Shown here: piece by piece, positions 36,491-48,775 of the stretch | Numbering within the stretch: the stretch's first letter is position 1 | Layout: every line of letters starts with the position of its first letter | Origin: Vanilla planifolia | Lineage: Eukaryota > Streptophyta > Magnoliopsida > Asparagales > Orchidaceae | Length of the DNA stretch: 64,000 nucleotides | NCBI GenBank assembly: GCA_023846275.1 | Contig: CM043870.1 | Span: forward strand, 11,603,527-11,667,526 | Reading direction: 5' to 3' | Notes under the pieces: generated by a model | Database searches by the model: none | What the model saw: the letters and a program-made list of their open reading frames with translations, nothing else | What the model was told of the DNA's origin: nothing | Translations under genes and position numbers: made by a program

Positions 36491-37560
36491 GGTCTCAAGT
36501 ACAAGCCATTTGGATAACTCTTAAGCTTTTCCTAATGCATCTTGGACTAGTTGGTTTATACGTGACCTTCTTTTACATAGCTTTTTTTTGGTGGAAATCA
36601 ATTTGAAACCTCTTCATCCTTTAGCAAATGTCTAAATCAAAAGGAATTTTTTTTCCAAATCCTTATTGAAACTTTTCAGAGATTGAAGGACATTGCCTTG
36701 ATGATAATTATCTTGAATAACCTCTATATCAACTAATGGAGTACCCTTACTATCTTCCCTTTGTTTCTTACTTTAGAGTTTTCATTCATCAAATATCTAT
36801 TCAAAGGGTGGTTTCATCTCCAAATTTTGAAGTTGTTCCTCATTGAAATGTTGAAACAATTCGAAGGTTTTGATAGCCAAACCTTGAACCTCCCTCAGCT
36901 TAGTGTTAGGAGGTTTGAGTGGTGATTCCAAGTTTGCTAGGTTTGGTTGTTTGGAAATAGTAGAATCCTCCTTGACCAATTGAAATCCTTATGCTAATGG
37001 TTCCACTGCATTGAGTTGTGTTTGAAGTAAGATGGGTAGAGCTAAATCCTACTTCATTAGGGCCTCATAGGTTCCTTCCATTGGGAAACTTTTGGACTTG
37101 ATCTATTTGGATTGATGCAAAGCATGACCTTGTTTGTAATAGCCTTTACAATAACTTCATAAGTTATCATAAAGAACTCTTCATCAAATTCTAGTATGGC
37201 TAACATTCTTTCTAAATACTCTAATTCATATTAGGAGTTATTTGGCTAAATCAACAACCATGCAAGCCCTAACTATATATGGTAATGTATTATTGATGAT
37301 AGTGGTATTAAGTTTAAGTGGGGTTCCAATTACTGATATTCAAGAGTAAAGAGTTGGCTTGTTAAAAAGGTGAAGAGGAAGTTGTTCAAAAGATTAAGAT
37401 CAGCTACCCAATATCCCACAAGTTTCTTGTTGATTTCATTCTCTAATTAATGGCAATCTTACAAAATATTAAGAATCTTAGGAAGCTGATCTCAATCTTA
37501 TTAACACCTTAATTTTCTAGTTATTATATGAACTTGTTGTTAAGTGACTGTAAGGAGAGG
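36491..37560 (-). pseudogene. Probable LINE ORF1 / inter-ORF remnant
   Basis: This lies upstream of the endonuclease start on the minus strand, where ORF1 and the inter-ORF region of a plant L1 belong. A 60-codon open frame at 36797-36979 (NTKLREVQGLAIKTFELFQHFNEEQ) is polar and not recognised. No zinc knuckle or clear DUF4283 motif was found. The assignment rests on position. Confidence 0.4.
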
Positions 37561-37977
37561 AGGAGAGGGACTTAAGAGATGTTGTGGGTTGGACAAAGGA
37601 AGAGATGGGAGGCCTCATTTTTATAAAAGGAAAGAGGAGAAAGAAGGAGAATCATTATGGTAGCATTTAGTTTCACTATAGGAATTGAAAAGGGATACTT
37701 AAAAGGTAAACTAAGGAGCCAAGTCACACAAATAGGATTAAATTGTAGGGTTGAATGACATGTGTGTATGCATGAGACCCATAAGAGATATCATTGATTC
37801 AGTGTAGGCATGATTAAACTTAAGGTAGACCATGGTCGAGACCTAAGACACTTGATCCACGATTTTGGTAAAGGAGAGAAAGAATAAGAGAAAGTGAGAG
37901 GGAAGAAAAAAGTAATTAAAAAAATAAATTAAACAAAAATAAATAAAAATATAAAAACATAATAAAGCATAATAAAC

Positions 37978-38013
<36 letters not shown>

Positions 38014-38249
38014 TTAATTATATAATAATATAATAAAATGATGTGAAACTATGTTAAAGAGTTCAAAATTGAGGAAATACTAAGATGGGAAAAGTGAACA
38101 AATTTGGAATAGTTGAAGAAGGCAATTTTTAAGGCTTTAATATTATTTTAATCTGCAAGAGAGTGACGTTGTCTAGATAGAGAAGTATTATGTAATTTGT
38201 AAAAAAAGAAATTATGTAATAATTCATGTGTATGCTTTTCATATTAGGA
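37561..38249. other. Unassigned; purine-rich then very AT-rich
   Basis: 37560-37640 is rich in GGAGAGG/AAGAGATGGGAGG purine words. 37920-38040 is almost pure A/T with ataatataatataaat repeats. No coding signal. Confidence 0.5.
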
Positions 38250-40639
38250 TGTTGTACCCTTAAGAATGATTATCACAAAACCAATCTTATAGTTACTGAT
38301 GAATGCTTGGAAGTGTTGTGTAGCTGAAGAATTTCATAGTAGCCTTTTTTGTAATAGGCTAGGTTCATGCATTTGGTGTTTGGAGGAAGATAGAAGATAA
38401 AAGATCTTTGCTCAAAGACTAGTTGGCACAACTGGTATATCTTGGAGTCATCATTTTTAGCACTTGGTAGAGTGGTTGCCCATAAAATGTCCATCTAAAA
38501 AACTTCATTTTCATTTGATCTGTTAAACTCATCACTTGTTTTTCTTTATATGGCACAATTGTAATTATATTGCAATATACATTTATTGACAAATCCTTGG
38601 TTATATATTTTCTAGAACAACATTAATTTATTGGTTATATCATTACAAGTTGTTATAAAGATATTTAGTATCTTCAAATAATGAATTCAATATTAAAATA
38701 ACTCATATTTGTTAATTCCTAATGATCATATAATATCTCATATCATATTTATATGATATACATTTTGGATTAAAACTACAATTAAAATTTGATATTGTCA
38801 TGACATTATATAAGTAACATAGCCTCAACATACAGATGCAATCACCATCTATAAAAAAGATTAAAAGCACAAACTAAATAGTCTAAGATGTTGGCCTTCT
38901 ACATGTCATCCATTCCTTAGGAGTCAAGTTTCCACCAACATCATATGGGTATGAATCTTCTTTCATACATGTATGTAACTTATTTTCTCTTAAGGTCTAT
39001 TATATATAAACAAAGTTATAATTAGACATGTACATTTATTATATTATACTGGTACAACTTTAACATGTTGCTTTAGCCTAGTCATACACAAAATAGTCCT
39101 TAAACGATCACTTAGGTTTTTCTTTTGGATGTTCTTATTTACTATAACATATAGTACAAAGTATTGTATTTGTATGATTCTTTTCATAGGTCAAATAAAT
39201 TAAATGACTTAAGACAAATTCACACTCGTTATGTCACACAAATATAATATCTTCATTGTATGTATGATAATCATCTAATTAATCTAAATATTCAAGTTTC
39301 ATATCAATATGCCATGGTGATCTAAGTATTGCATCTCTATGATTCGCTTTCATGCAAGACTTAGGATAAGTATGATATAAAATAGTCAAAGTACGATAAT
39401 TGACATAATTGATGTTCTTCATTAACATATGAGGTGGTCTATGCAATGATGTTGTATAATTTATTCTTCTTCACTATTAAGTAAAAATGACTTAGAATAA
39501 AAATGGTCACAATACCATTACCCAACTATGATGGCTCTGTCATATGCATACAATCATTAGTTGAAGTCTTAATAAGTTAATTATTATATGATCTTATAAG
39601 TTTTCAATTTTATATGATCACATCACAGCAAATTTTTGTTAGGGCATAACTCTAAGTAGGAAACTAATACATATGGTGGCAATCTACTATTAGATATATA
39701 CAATTTATTTAAGATATAAATTATAATTATATTATGCTAGTATGATTTGTGTGATTGTCTGATATGATATATATAAAAACTTAAGTACTATAATATAAAA
39801 TTGGTGTCATATAATATAAAGATCTCTCTCAAACCTATACAATAAGTTTTTCTAATTTATTAAATATTAATTGTATCATTAGATCATTAAAATGATCTTG
39901 GTTTTATTTTTAATATCCAAATATGATGTCCTTAATGTACTAATATGACACATTTGTGAAGCATGTAATAGCTAGTTAGAGTGTGTTTGAAATGCCATTT
40001 TACCTATTAAAGATTTTTTATTTATATCTAATTCACTTATCCATCTAAATAGAGAAGAAAATTAAGTAGAAGTTGATGTTGATCAAATTACAAATTCTTT
40101 TGATAAGAATTAAAAGCAAAATCTTTCAAATAGAAACTAAAAAATTCTTGATGCTACATACATAGCATCCTCAATTTTATCATTTTTATCATTAAATTAA
40201 GTTCTAATTTTACATAATAACATCTTTACATAAATTTTAGCTCTACCATATAGATTTCTATAAGTGCATGGTATAAAGTTTGTTAGTCTCGTTGTATAAA
40301 TTGAGCTATAATTTTTGTAAGCCATTGTACTTAACATTTAACCCCTTACTTAGCAAAGCTTAAAAGAGTGTAAATTTGTGAGAGGTTGATCCCTAACCAA
40401 TTTTAATATAAAATGAATGGTTTTGTAAGGTTAACAATTACTAGCTATGATGAAAGGTTACAATTATTTTAATGAAAGCTTTGTCGGGTTGATTGTGGGT
40501 AGATATAGGTAAAAGTTTGTCAAAACACCTAAAAATATCATGTGTCTTTGCCTTAGCTTTTTATCTTGTTTTACATATTTTACATTTATACAATTGGATT
40601 TGAAAACTTAATAAAATTTTTCTAAATAGAATTTAAAAG
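38250..40639 (+). repeat. Copia-type LTR, family A copy 1 (plus; candidate 5' LTR)
   Basis: It starts TGTTGTACCC and ends just before a primer-binding-site-like TGGTATCAACAA. It is colinear over about 2.3 kb with 55112-57416: the ttactgatgaatg.ttggaagtg start, the catttggtg.ttggaggaagat block, agaaaat.aagtagaagttgatgttgatcaaatt, the ccttac.tagcaaag block and the end gaaaacttaata...ctaaata. The 73-codon minus frame at 38273-38494 is inside the LTR and is not a gene. Confidence 0.7.
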
Positions 40640-40642
40640 ATT

Positions 40643-40654
40643 TGGTATCAACAA
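40643..40654 (+). promoter_or_regulatory. Primer-binding-site-like sequence
   Basis: TGGTATCAACAA matches the first 8 bases of the tRNA-iMet-complementary PBS and lies 3-4 nt after the LTR end. This marks LTR copy 1 as a 5' LTR in plus orientation. Confidence 0.6.
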
Positions 40655-40738
40655 TTACTTCATATCATGTTGTCATAGTAAAGGTAATTTGATAAAGTAA
40701 ATAATTTGATTATCTTCATTCTCACATTTAAAAGAAAT

Positions 40739-43300
40739 TGTTACAGCTAGAATTTTGTCCCAAAAGCTTCAAATGTAACTAAAAAAATCTAAATACTCAT
40801 AATATATAATATACTTACAAGTAAAAAATTATAACAAGATACTAATATAATAATAGCCTAATAAAATTTTTATTTACAAATCTAATACATAAAACCAAAT
40901 ATCTAATAATCATCAACCATATATCAAATAAAAAATAAGATAATAAATAAATACTAAATTCTAATAAAAGAGAATATAAGCAAGCTATCACTAAGTCCAA
41001 ATATAAAAATCCAAAATAATTCCATGCTCATTAATAATACAATTAATAACCATATAAGATGACAACACTACTACTACTAATGATAAAATGCAAAAAGATA
41101 AATCATCTAGCTAATAGACTAATTTTGATAGTCTAAAGCCTGGCTCCTAACTCACTAATCCAATAAAAATATATGGGGAATGAGCCAAGGAGCTCAATAG
41201 AGAATCTTCAAGTTATAATATAAAACTAATATACAATAACAAAGAAATGTGTTCATAATAATTAAGTCATATAAAATATGACATTAAATACTAATTGTCA
41301 AAAGTATATTATTATCAATTAATTAATTCAATACATAAACTTATAAAATGACTAATTAAATACTTAATATCTCTTTACTGATCTGATACACTTTTTAGTT
41401 TAAAAGATTTATGATAGGACTTAGTACTCCTATGATATCATATAATCTATCATTTCTCAAGATAATCCTAATTGGCCAACCTCATAAAAAAGTCCTCAAC
41501 AATCACATGTATTTCTCACCATAATCATATCACATCATTTTTTTCCCACATAACTTAATGTATAATTATTCCCTTTAAAGATTATTATATAATGGATTAC
41601 AGCCAACTCTAAAAATTCTTACCAAGCAATCTAACACTTATCTTATAAACTCAACTAACCATCTGTAACTGTTACCTCCAAACTAAGGAGAAGAATAGAT
41701 AACCTATCTATCTCTTAGATAAGTATACATGATAGCATTACATCTAGTCTTTACCTAATCAAATCACATCCATGATTCTTATCATCTTACCAACATTTAT
41801 CTATCATTGTCTAACTTAGATTATCTCAATTTGAATATAACATGTAGGAAATTCTTAACTTAATCAATGGCCTAATTGTTCAAGGATTTCTCTTAATAAT
41901 AAATCAATTATCTAGGATTCTCCATGCCTAATTGAGATCATCTAGGATTTTAATCTTGTCTTATTTTAGCTATCTATGCTTACCATCATTTGGACATATT
42001 AGGGTTTCCACCAAACTCTAATTCAATTATTTATAACACCTCTTATTTTTTCATATTTATTATTACCTTGATTTCATCTAGGACCTTGCCTATCAAAGCT
42101 ATTCTTAGTGTTCATATAATCTTGACTTTTACCTTTAGGTTCAATGTATCACTGATTATCATTACAACTAAGTTTGGGTTTAACCCAATTTCACTAGTGA
42201 TCCTTATGTTTTTAAGGCAACCTTGAGTCATAAAAGTCATTCAAAGGCCTCTCTTAACCCAACACACATCACCAAAATCACCATCAAGGGTGTCATCATA
42301 TGGCTTATTAGCCTAATTAGTGTCATTCATGATATTACCTAAAGAACTTGGTCAACCTAAGAGTTTAGCCAACATTATTTTTACCTTATTAGTTCATTGG
42401 ATAAATCTTGCACATCTTTAAGTCTTATTTTAAGTTCTCTTGTCTTTTCTCAAGGTCTAAGAAAAGAGCTCAACTATCTAAAGTATTATTTAAAATATGT
42501 ATAAAGGATCACCAAATTGTATTACCTCAACATAACTCTGGCATCAATTATTATAGGTTCCTTCCTATGAAATAAACTTAAGATTTTAAGTCTAATTCTA
42601 AGGCTAAGCTTATCTTATAAAGTCTTTTCTATTCATCTCAAATCTCCTTTTTAAATCTTATTAAAAATTTACCATAAGTTATTAAACTCTATCCATATGC
42701 ACTACTAACCATACCCAATCTCTTTGCATGTTAATTGTATCCCTAACCAACCTAGCCTTCTTCTAATATGTCAAAATAAACCCTTAAATGATTCTCAAAT
42801 AGAAAAAAAGGGGTCATATAACCTAAGAAACCATCTAGTTTCCCTTATGGCTTAAACTCATGCTTTTCATGACTAAATCAAGCCATGGTTTAATGTTTCT
42901 CAAGAATACTTGAGACAAAAATATATTTTGCTAGTATAATCTATAGGGTTTTGGCCAAACTTTGCAAGTTCCAAATCATGGTTCATTTCTTAGGCTAAGA
43001 TTGATTTTTTCACATAACATTTTACATACTTCAATGTATAGTTTTTCAATAACAACACAAAAATCTACCATTTTATGTCATCTAATGGAAATTATGGGTA
43101 TTATCATGCTTAACCATAGCATCTCACATTATGTACACATTTCAAATAAAAATATTTATATGCCAACATTGAAGCATATCAATTTTACATATTATTTGGT
43201 TCATCATACCATAGTACTCTTAGTTTAACCATGTAATAGTTAAAAAGTGAATATTATACTCAATCTATATTATCGTGTATTAATAATATTATATCTAAAA
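40739..43300 (-). repeat. Gypsy-type LTR relic, family B copy 2
   Basis: It starts TGTTACAGCTAGAATTTTG on the plus strand, which aligns with TATCACACCTAATTTTC at the known LTR edge at 12930. It is colinear with 24411-27060 (ggctccta/gagccaaggagctcaa, taaatacttaatatctc, actcctatgatatc, gggtgtcatcat). It begins 84 bp after the PBS of the family A LTR, so it probably inserted in that element's leader. The right end is not defined. Confidence 0.6.
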
Positions 43301-44990
43301 TTTTTGCCATATTATTACAAAATTAATTGATCCAGGTATGTGTTTTTTGTGAATTAAAATTTAAAATTTTAATTTTAAATTTTAAAATTTGAATTGGAAG
43401 CACGGTCGAATATTATGATTTGTTTTACAACATATAGCCTTGATTGGGCTTAATCCTAAAAAACGAGCTTATAATTTTAGTCATATTATTAATTTTATCT
43501 CTTATCATCATTATTTTCTAAATATAAGTACATGAAAATATATGCATAAAATTTCTAAAAATTAGAAATGATGTTTGAGGATAAGTGGATTAAAAGGAAA
43601 ACATAATATATGTGATGCATTTAAGAATATTTTAAGAAAGAATATTCAATATATCTATTAGAAAAAATTTTCTTTGATTCATAGTTTTTAGGAGTTTTGT
43701 TAGTTTATCACAAAGGAGTAGAATAAAAGAGGGTTGTCTTAAAAGCATGAACCATGGGTACACCTAATAAAAATCAATTTAACTTAAAGGGTTTAAAGAG
43801 GTGTGGATGAGGCTATATAAACCCTTATGATGTGGTTTTAATGGTTTTAGAAAACCTAAATAAAATAGGGATATTTGGAGAGGCAAATCAAGAGGATACC
43901 AAGAAGAAAACAAAGGCAAATCATAAGAAAGAAGGAGGGTTCAAGCTTTAAAACAACAGAAGATTTAATTAAGGAGAATTTCTCTGAAAAGTTTTTCTTG
44001 GTAAGATGACCTTGAGTTCATATAATAAATCTAACTTAGATCTAAGTCACGATAAAATAAATTACTTTGTTAATTGCATGCAAAATCTTGGAAAAAATTG
44101 ATCACCAGTCATTCTTCTTTATGAATTTTGCTTACGAAGGATGAATTTTCATCGACCCATAACTAAGGATGATTTACTTTAGTAAATTAAGAGGGTATTT
44201 ATCATTCTTTGTCATGCAATGTTTCTAATAGAATAATGCTAAAAATGTATTTGCAAAGAAGTTCCATGATCATATGTTACTTATTTCATTTTGGTTATAG
44301 ATATATGTGAAAGATGAATATAGAATAGAAATTTATTTATGCAAAACACCCCCTAACCAATACATTATTATATGGAACAAATCAGAATCTTGCTAAATTT
44401 CATGCTTTGATTAAGCATGTATTCATGGGATGACATGTTAATGTGGGAAAATTATCAAACCTTGTGAAGCACTTTTATTTGAATTTAATTCCCATAACCT
44501 GGATTAGATTGCTTTGCTTTTTTTATTAAATCTTACTAGAAGTTAAGTTCCTTAATGAAATTATCCTTCTTTTTAAGTGGAATGGATATATGATAATATA
44601 GATTGAATGAAACGTGCACCTCTTGATTATTGCATGATTAAACGAAGAGTTCTATAACATGATAAACAGAGGCAAAAGTAGAACTATGATTAGATGTTTA
44701 GTTGGAGTAACTAGAGAAATATTTTTTCTTTGTATGATTATACATAAATAAATAAGGTGGTGTATGCTCCATTAAAAATGATGAATTATACATTAGCCTA
44801 GTGAAATGCACACTTAAGAACAAATGCATTTATAAAAGTAACATAAAATAGATTTAAGAAAGCAATCAGAGAAAAAGTTTACCCCATGAATTACATTAAG
44901 AAAATGACATAGTCTATAACACTAACAAAGACAAATTGATAGAAATATACAATAAAATTTTAATGACAAGCCTTTAGTTTTGGAATATCA
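43301..44990 (+). repeat. Candidate plus-strand LTR with TATA box, and leader
   Basis: A promoter-like GGCTATATAAACCC lies at about 43810-43823. It is followed by an A/G-rich leader (ggcaaatcaagagg, gaaggagggttcaag) and then AT-rich sequence, the order seen in the window's other LTRs. The protease remnant further right is on the same strand, so this may be its 5' LTR. Edges were not identified. Confidence 0.35.
43351..43395. repeat. AT-only inverted repeat
   Basis: aattaaaatttaaaat and its complement aattttaaattttaaaatt lie back to back and would form a long AT hairpin. Confidence 0.7.
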
Positions 44991-45379
44991 ATTGAAGAGA
45001 TACAAATATTGTCAAAGTATATTATAAATCTTTCATATTCTGTTGCCACTAATTTATTTCTTTTCATTATTTGATCTTTAAAACAAGCTAGTATATTTAT
45101 AATGACAATTAAAAAAATGAATACAAAATGATAAAACTAGGAGAACACAATACAAAGAGTTCTGAGTATAAGTCCTAAAATTATAGATAAAAAGAAGAGT
45201 ATCTTCAACAAAATATGTTATGACAATGACTACTAATAGAACCTAGAAGTATCGAGATCATTGTAGGAAGATAGGGAACATATAATAAAAATACTAGAAC
45301 TTGTATTTTAAAATATTTTTAGAAAAATTTAATAGTAAAAATATATTGTTATAACTAAGACAACTTGAAATTTTTCTTC
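44991..45379. other. Unassigned AT-rich stretch
   Basis: No recognisable feature. It probably belongs to the Gypsy element whose protease follows. Confidence 0.4.
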
Positions 45380-46030
45380 AAGTTGACAAAGGCTTGTCTC
45401 ATATGGTAAATCTAAAGGTGATATCTCATGAAGCAAATAAAGTGAATAACTCTTCACCATCTCATATAAGTGAAGAAAGAGCTTATCATGTAATAATAAA
45501 AAATAAAAGTGAGAAAAACTTAATATCAGAGAATCTTTTGAAGAGGTTAAACTTAGAGACTATATTATATCTTAGACCTTATTCATTGGGGTGAATTCAT
45601 AAAAACTTTAAAATAAAAGTTGAAAAATAATGTGAGGTAAAGTATGTCATCACCAAAGACTATGTTGAGAGGATTACCTGTGAAGTGATACCTCTAGATG
45701 CATATAAAATTATAATGGGAAATCTATACATATCGGATTGAGATGCTATCTACAATCGACAAGCACAATAGTATTGATTAATGAAAGATGGATAATATTA
45801 TCTTCTAACTTAAGATAAAGAATCGTTGATAAAAGATATTATTTGTACTGCATAAGTAAAGAAGCTTATAAACCACTTGTCAAAGTTATGTGTTGCTTGC
45901 AAAAAAGTCAAAGATCTAGTTGATTGGACTAATGGAAACTTGATGAAGGTAATTGAACTAGATTTTACAAACAATTTGTGTAAAAAAGAAGATTTGATTA
46001 AACTTAAATAACAAAAAGAAGGGATTATTA
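45380..46030 (+). pseudogene. Ty3/Gypsy aspartic protease region, decayed
   Basis: An open frame at 45394-45594 reads HVIIKNKSEKNLISENLLKR, then LRPYSLG. The same family normally shows IVDSGS.ENLVS..LV..L and HP.PY.LGW, so the catalytic DSG is lost. The next frames give CEVKYVITKDYVERITCEVI, PLDAYKIIMGNLY and DAIYNRQ. These match the CDVVPMDACHILLGRPW and DV..DG/YNGR landmarks of retropepsin-like regions in plant Gypsy elements. RT, RNase H and integrase do not follow in order, so this copy is also internally deleted. Confidence 0.8.
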
Positions 46031-46737
46031 TTGGGAGTTAAATTTTAGACTCAACAAATCCAAATTTTTGAAAAAAATGAGGGAGGAGGCAAAACAACAT
46101 AAATCTTCATTATAGCACGAAGCTATAAGAGCCATGTGTGGCCCACTATGGGTTCACAGAAGCATGCACTATAGCATAGAGATTGCGTGATACACATAGA
46201 GGCATCGGTGAGCACACAAATAAGACTGATAGGTTAGGCATTCTTGCGTGCGTGCCAACTACCTATTGTGCACATCATTCATGCATGCTACAGATGAACC
46301 TATCATACCACTATGGTCAACAGTACCCATGCATGTAAATAATGGCTTAGCATGAGTGGGTATTGCAAGAATTTAAGAAGTTAGGCCTATTGAAGTGCCA
46401 AATTTTCAAAATTTGTGAAAATATGTGATTTTGATCCAAATCACATGTTTTTTTTAGAATTTAAAATATTATGTATTTTGTAATAGAATATTATATCAAA
46501 ATCTCTATATAGTAGATAAAAATGATGAACAAAATAATTTAAAACTCTATTAATTTAAAACTTCATGAATTCAAAATTTCTTGAGGAATTCTATTCTCAT
46601 TTAGCAAAAACCCTTTTTTCTTTCTTTCTTCTTTAGTTTCAAATTATTTCCCATGCTTCAACTTTTGCAGTTTTGACTCTAAATAAAAGATTTGTTGTTG
46701 AGATCTCAAGGAGAGAACACCTTATAAATAAATCATG
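46031..46737. other. Unassigned sequence, possibly end of the Gypsy element
   Basis: 46080-46350 is less AT-rich, with gcacgaagctataagagcc, tgtggcccac and gcgtgcgtgcc. No domain is recognised. The rest is AT-rich. Confidence 0.4.
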
Positions 46738-46742
46738 TACAT
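46738..46742. repeat. Target-site duplication, left copy (TACAT)
   Basis: TACAT directly precedes the LTR start TGTTATACCC and is identical to the 5 bases after the LTR end. Confidence 0.92.
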
Positions 46743-47104
46743 TGTTATACCCGGTAAAATTTTATGTATTTGATCTTTAATAAATTAATTGTGGCTTGGA
46801 TGATTTCGAATCGACAGTAGGATGAGCCAGGAACTCAATTGTAGGCTATTGGAATTTCTGAAATCTTTTGGGAATTTTTCGGAGCACCGAGGAATTTTTA
46901 ATTAATTTTCCCTGTTTAATTAGATTTATTGGATTTTTAGAAATTCGAAAATCCATTTAAATTAAACCGGAAATTGGTTTACCGCGCGTGAACCGGACCG
47001 GAACGGTTCAGCGGAGGCGGAGACGGTTCGCCGAGTGAGTTTGCGCGTGCGTTCTGATAAGCTGATCGGACGGTCGTGATCGACGGTTGGGATTGAACCG
47101 GCTG

Positions 47105-47204
47105 ATCGGGTGCTTACCGTGTCGATAGCGTGTCGACAGCGCGTATCGGGTACTTACCGTGTCGAAAGCGTGTCAACGGCGCGTAATGGGTTTCACCGTG
47201 TCGG
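47105..47204 (+). repeat. 40-bp repeats (2.5 copies) just upstream of the LTR TATA box
   Basis: atcgggt.cttaccgtgtcga.agcgtgtc.ac.gcgcgt occurs at 47105 and 47145. A third, partial unit (aatgggtttcaccgtgtcgg) is at 47185. The array ends 8 bp before TATAAAA. Its position suggests repeated U3 activator sites, which is inference. Confidence 0.9.
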
Positions 47205-47211
47205 CCAGAAA

Positions 47212-47218
47212 TATAAAA
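47212..47218 (+). promoter_or_regulatory. LTR TATA box
   Basis: AAATATAAAACCC, about 470 bp into the LTR. The predicted start is near 47243. Confidence 0.75.
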
Positions 47219-47582
47219 CCCTCGCGAAACGATTAGGGTTCGTTCGGCCGACCGATAGAGAGAGTTTTTCCGGCGTACGGCGCGTGATTCCGGCGGCCTG
47301 GCAAGGGGCTTTTTGTGCCTGGAGATTCACGAGAACGAGGAGAGTCAATTCGTACCGGATTCGTTCGGCGAGGAGCTGCGGCGAGCCGCGGACGAAGTTC
47401 ACCGTCGCCGGCGTCGTTGAGGTAGGAAATTCAGTTTAAATTAGTGATTTAGTAGAAAATTAAAAGCATGAAATACTTTGCTTAATGAAAACAAGCATGT
47501 GGATGAAAATCGGATTTAATTGAATGCTAAATTGTGTCTTTTGCAAATTTCGGAATTTCCTGGAAAAATTCCCATTTCGCCG

Positions 47583-47605
47583 AAAAAAAAAAAAAAAAAA
47601 AAAAA
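47583..47605 (+). repeat. Poly(A) run of 23
   Basis: A homopolymer inside the LTR leader, followed by TTTTTT. Confidence 0.95.
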
Positions 47606-47870
47606 TTTTTTGATGCTTAGGAGCATGTTAGGAAATTGTTCTCCTTGATCGCAGTCGCCGGAAATCGACGGAAGGATCGTAATGGTCGGCGATGGCGGCG
47701 GCTAGGGTTTCGCGGGTTTCGGACCGAGGAAGGAGAAGGGTTTAGATAATATCAAATCTAATTAAGTAATTAATGATATTTACGCCATTTTATTAGTAAT
47801 TAAAATTAATCCGATTAACGGATTATTAAGAAATTGGTTCGGCGGTGTCGCGGTTCAGCGCGAGAGTTCC

Positions 47871-48041
47871 GAACCGGCAGCGAAAACCGGTTCAGTGGGA
47901 TTCGGCGCGGACGAACGGCGCGAAAGCCGAACCGGCAGCGAAAACCGGTTCAGCGGGATTCGGCGCGGACGAACGGCGCGAAAGCCGAACCGGCAGCGAA
48001 AACCGGTTCAGCGGGAGTCGGCGCGGACGAACGGCGCGGCG
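47871..48041 (+). repeat. 58-bp minisatellite, 3 copies, with AACCGGTT palindrome
   Basis: gaaccggcagcgaaaaccgg starts at 47871, 47929 and 47987. Each unit contains AACCGGTT and cggcgcggacgaacggcgcg. Copies differ by only a few bases. Because 58 is not a multiple of 3, the unit is read in a different frame in each copy, which creates three overlapping spurious ORFs. Confidence 0.95.
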
Positions 48042-48665
48042 CGGAGGAGAGAGAAGCGGAAGGAAAATTCGGAAATTTATTATTAATCCGAATTTTCGGA
48101 AATAAAAAGGATAAGCGAAAAATTAAATTCGAAAATTAATCCGAATTTTTGGAAAAAGGATATATGTGGAATTTAAATTCGGAAATTTATTTCGAATTTC
48201 GGAAAATGGATAAAGGGCGGAAATTGAAATTGGAATTTAAAAATTTCCTGAAGTGGGGAAAAATGTTATCAGTGATGACAGTACAGCTGGAAACAGTCAG
48301 ACAAAGATATGGTACACGGATGCTACCAGAACAGTCAGTAATTGACAATTGTGTTGCTTTGATGGCAACGGCATGGATTGAGTCAGTTTATTCAGTATTG
48401 GCATATTTTATGGATTGGCATATTGGACCGGACTACTATAGACCCTATATGATGTTTTAGGGTAGTTGTGGTAGGTAACTGTGCGGTTCGGACTTAGCTT
48501 CCACAGTATACATGTAGACTGGTATACGCCTTGTTGTACCTGGACACATGTTGCCGAATCTTGGAGTTAGAGATTGGCAATGACTGTAGGGGCGTGAGCT
48601 TCTATGGAAGTTGTTGGTAGAGGACTCCTTGGGACGGTGGCTGAGTCAATCTCTCCTGGTCCATG

Positions 48666-48775
48666 TGTGTAGGCCTGCGCGCCTGAGGGTGGCAGGGGTG
48701 TCTCGCAGTGGCTAGCCAAGTGTGTAGGCCTGCGCGCCTTAGGGTGGCAGGGGTGTCTCACGTTGGCTAGAGATT
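48666..48775 (+). repeat. 55-bp tandem repeat, 2 copies
   Basis: tgtgtaggcctgcgcgcct at 48666 recurs at 48721, each followed by agggtggcaggggtgtctc and ggctag. Confidence 0.95.

Noticed and set aside
47110-47439. 109-codon plus-strand ORF, and opposing 69-codon ORF
   Set aside because: It spans the U3 repeats, the TATA box and the leader of the LTR, so it is not a transcribed coding region.
47834-48139. Three overlapping Arg/Asn/Gly-rich plus-strand ORFs
   Set aside because: They are the 58-bp minisatellite read in three frames inside an LTR. The repeat length is not a multiple of 3, so each frame shows the same peptides in rotation.
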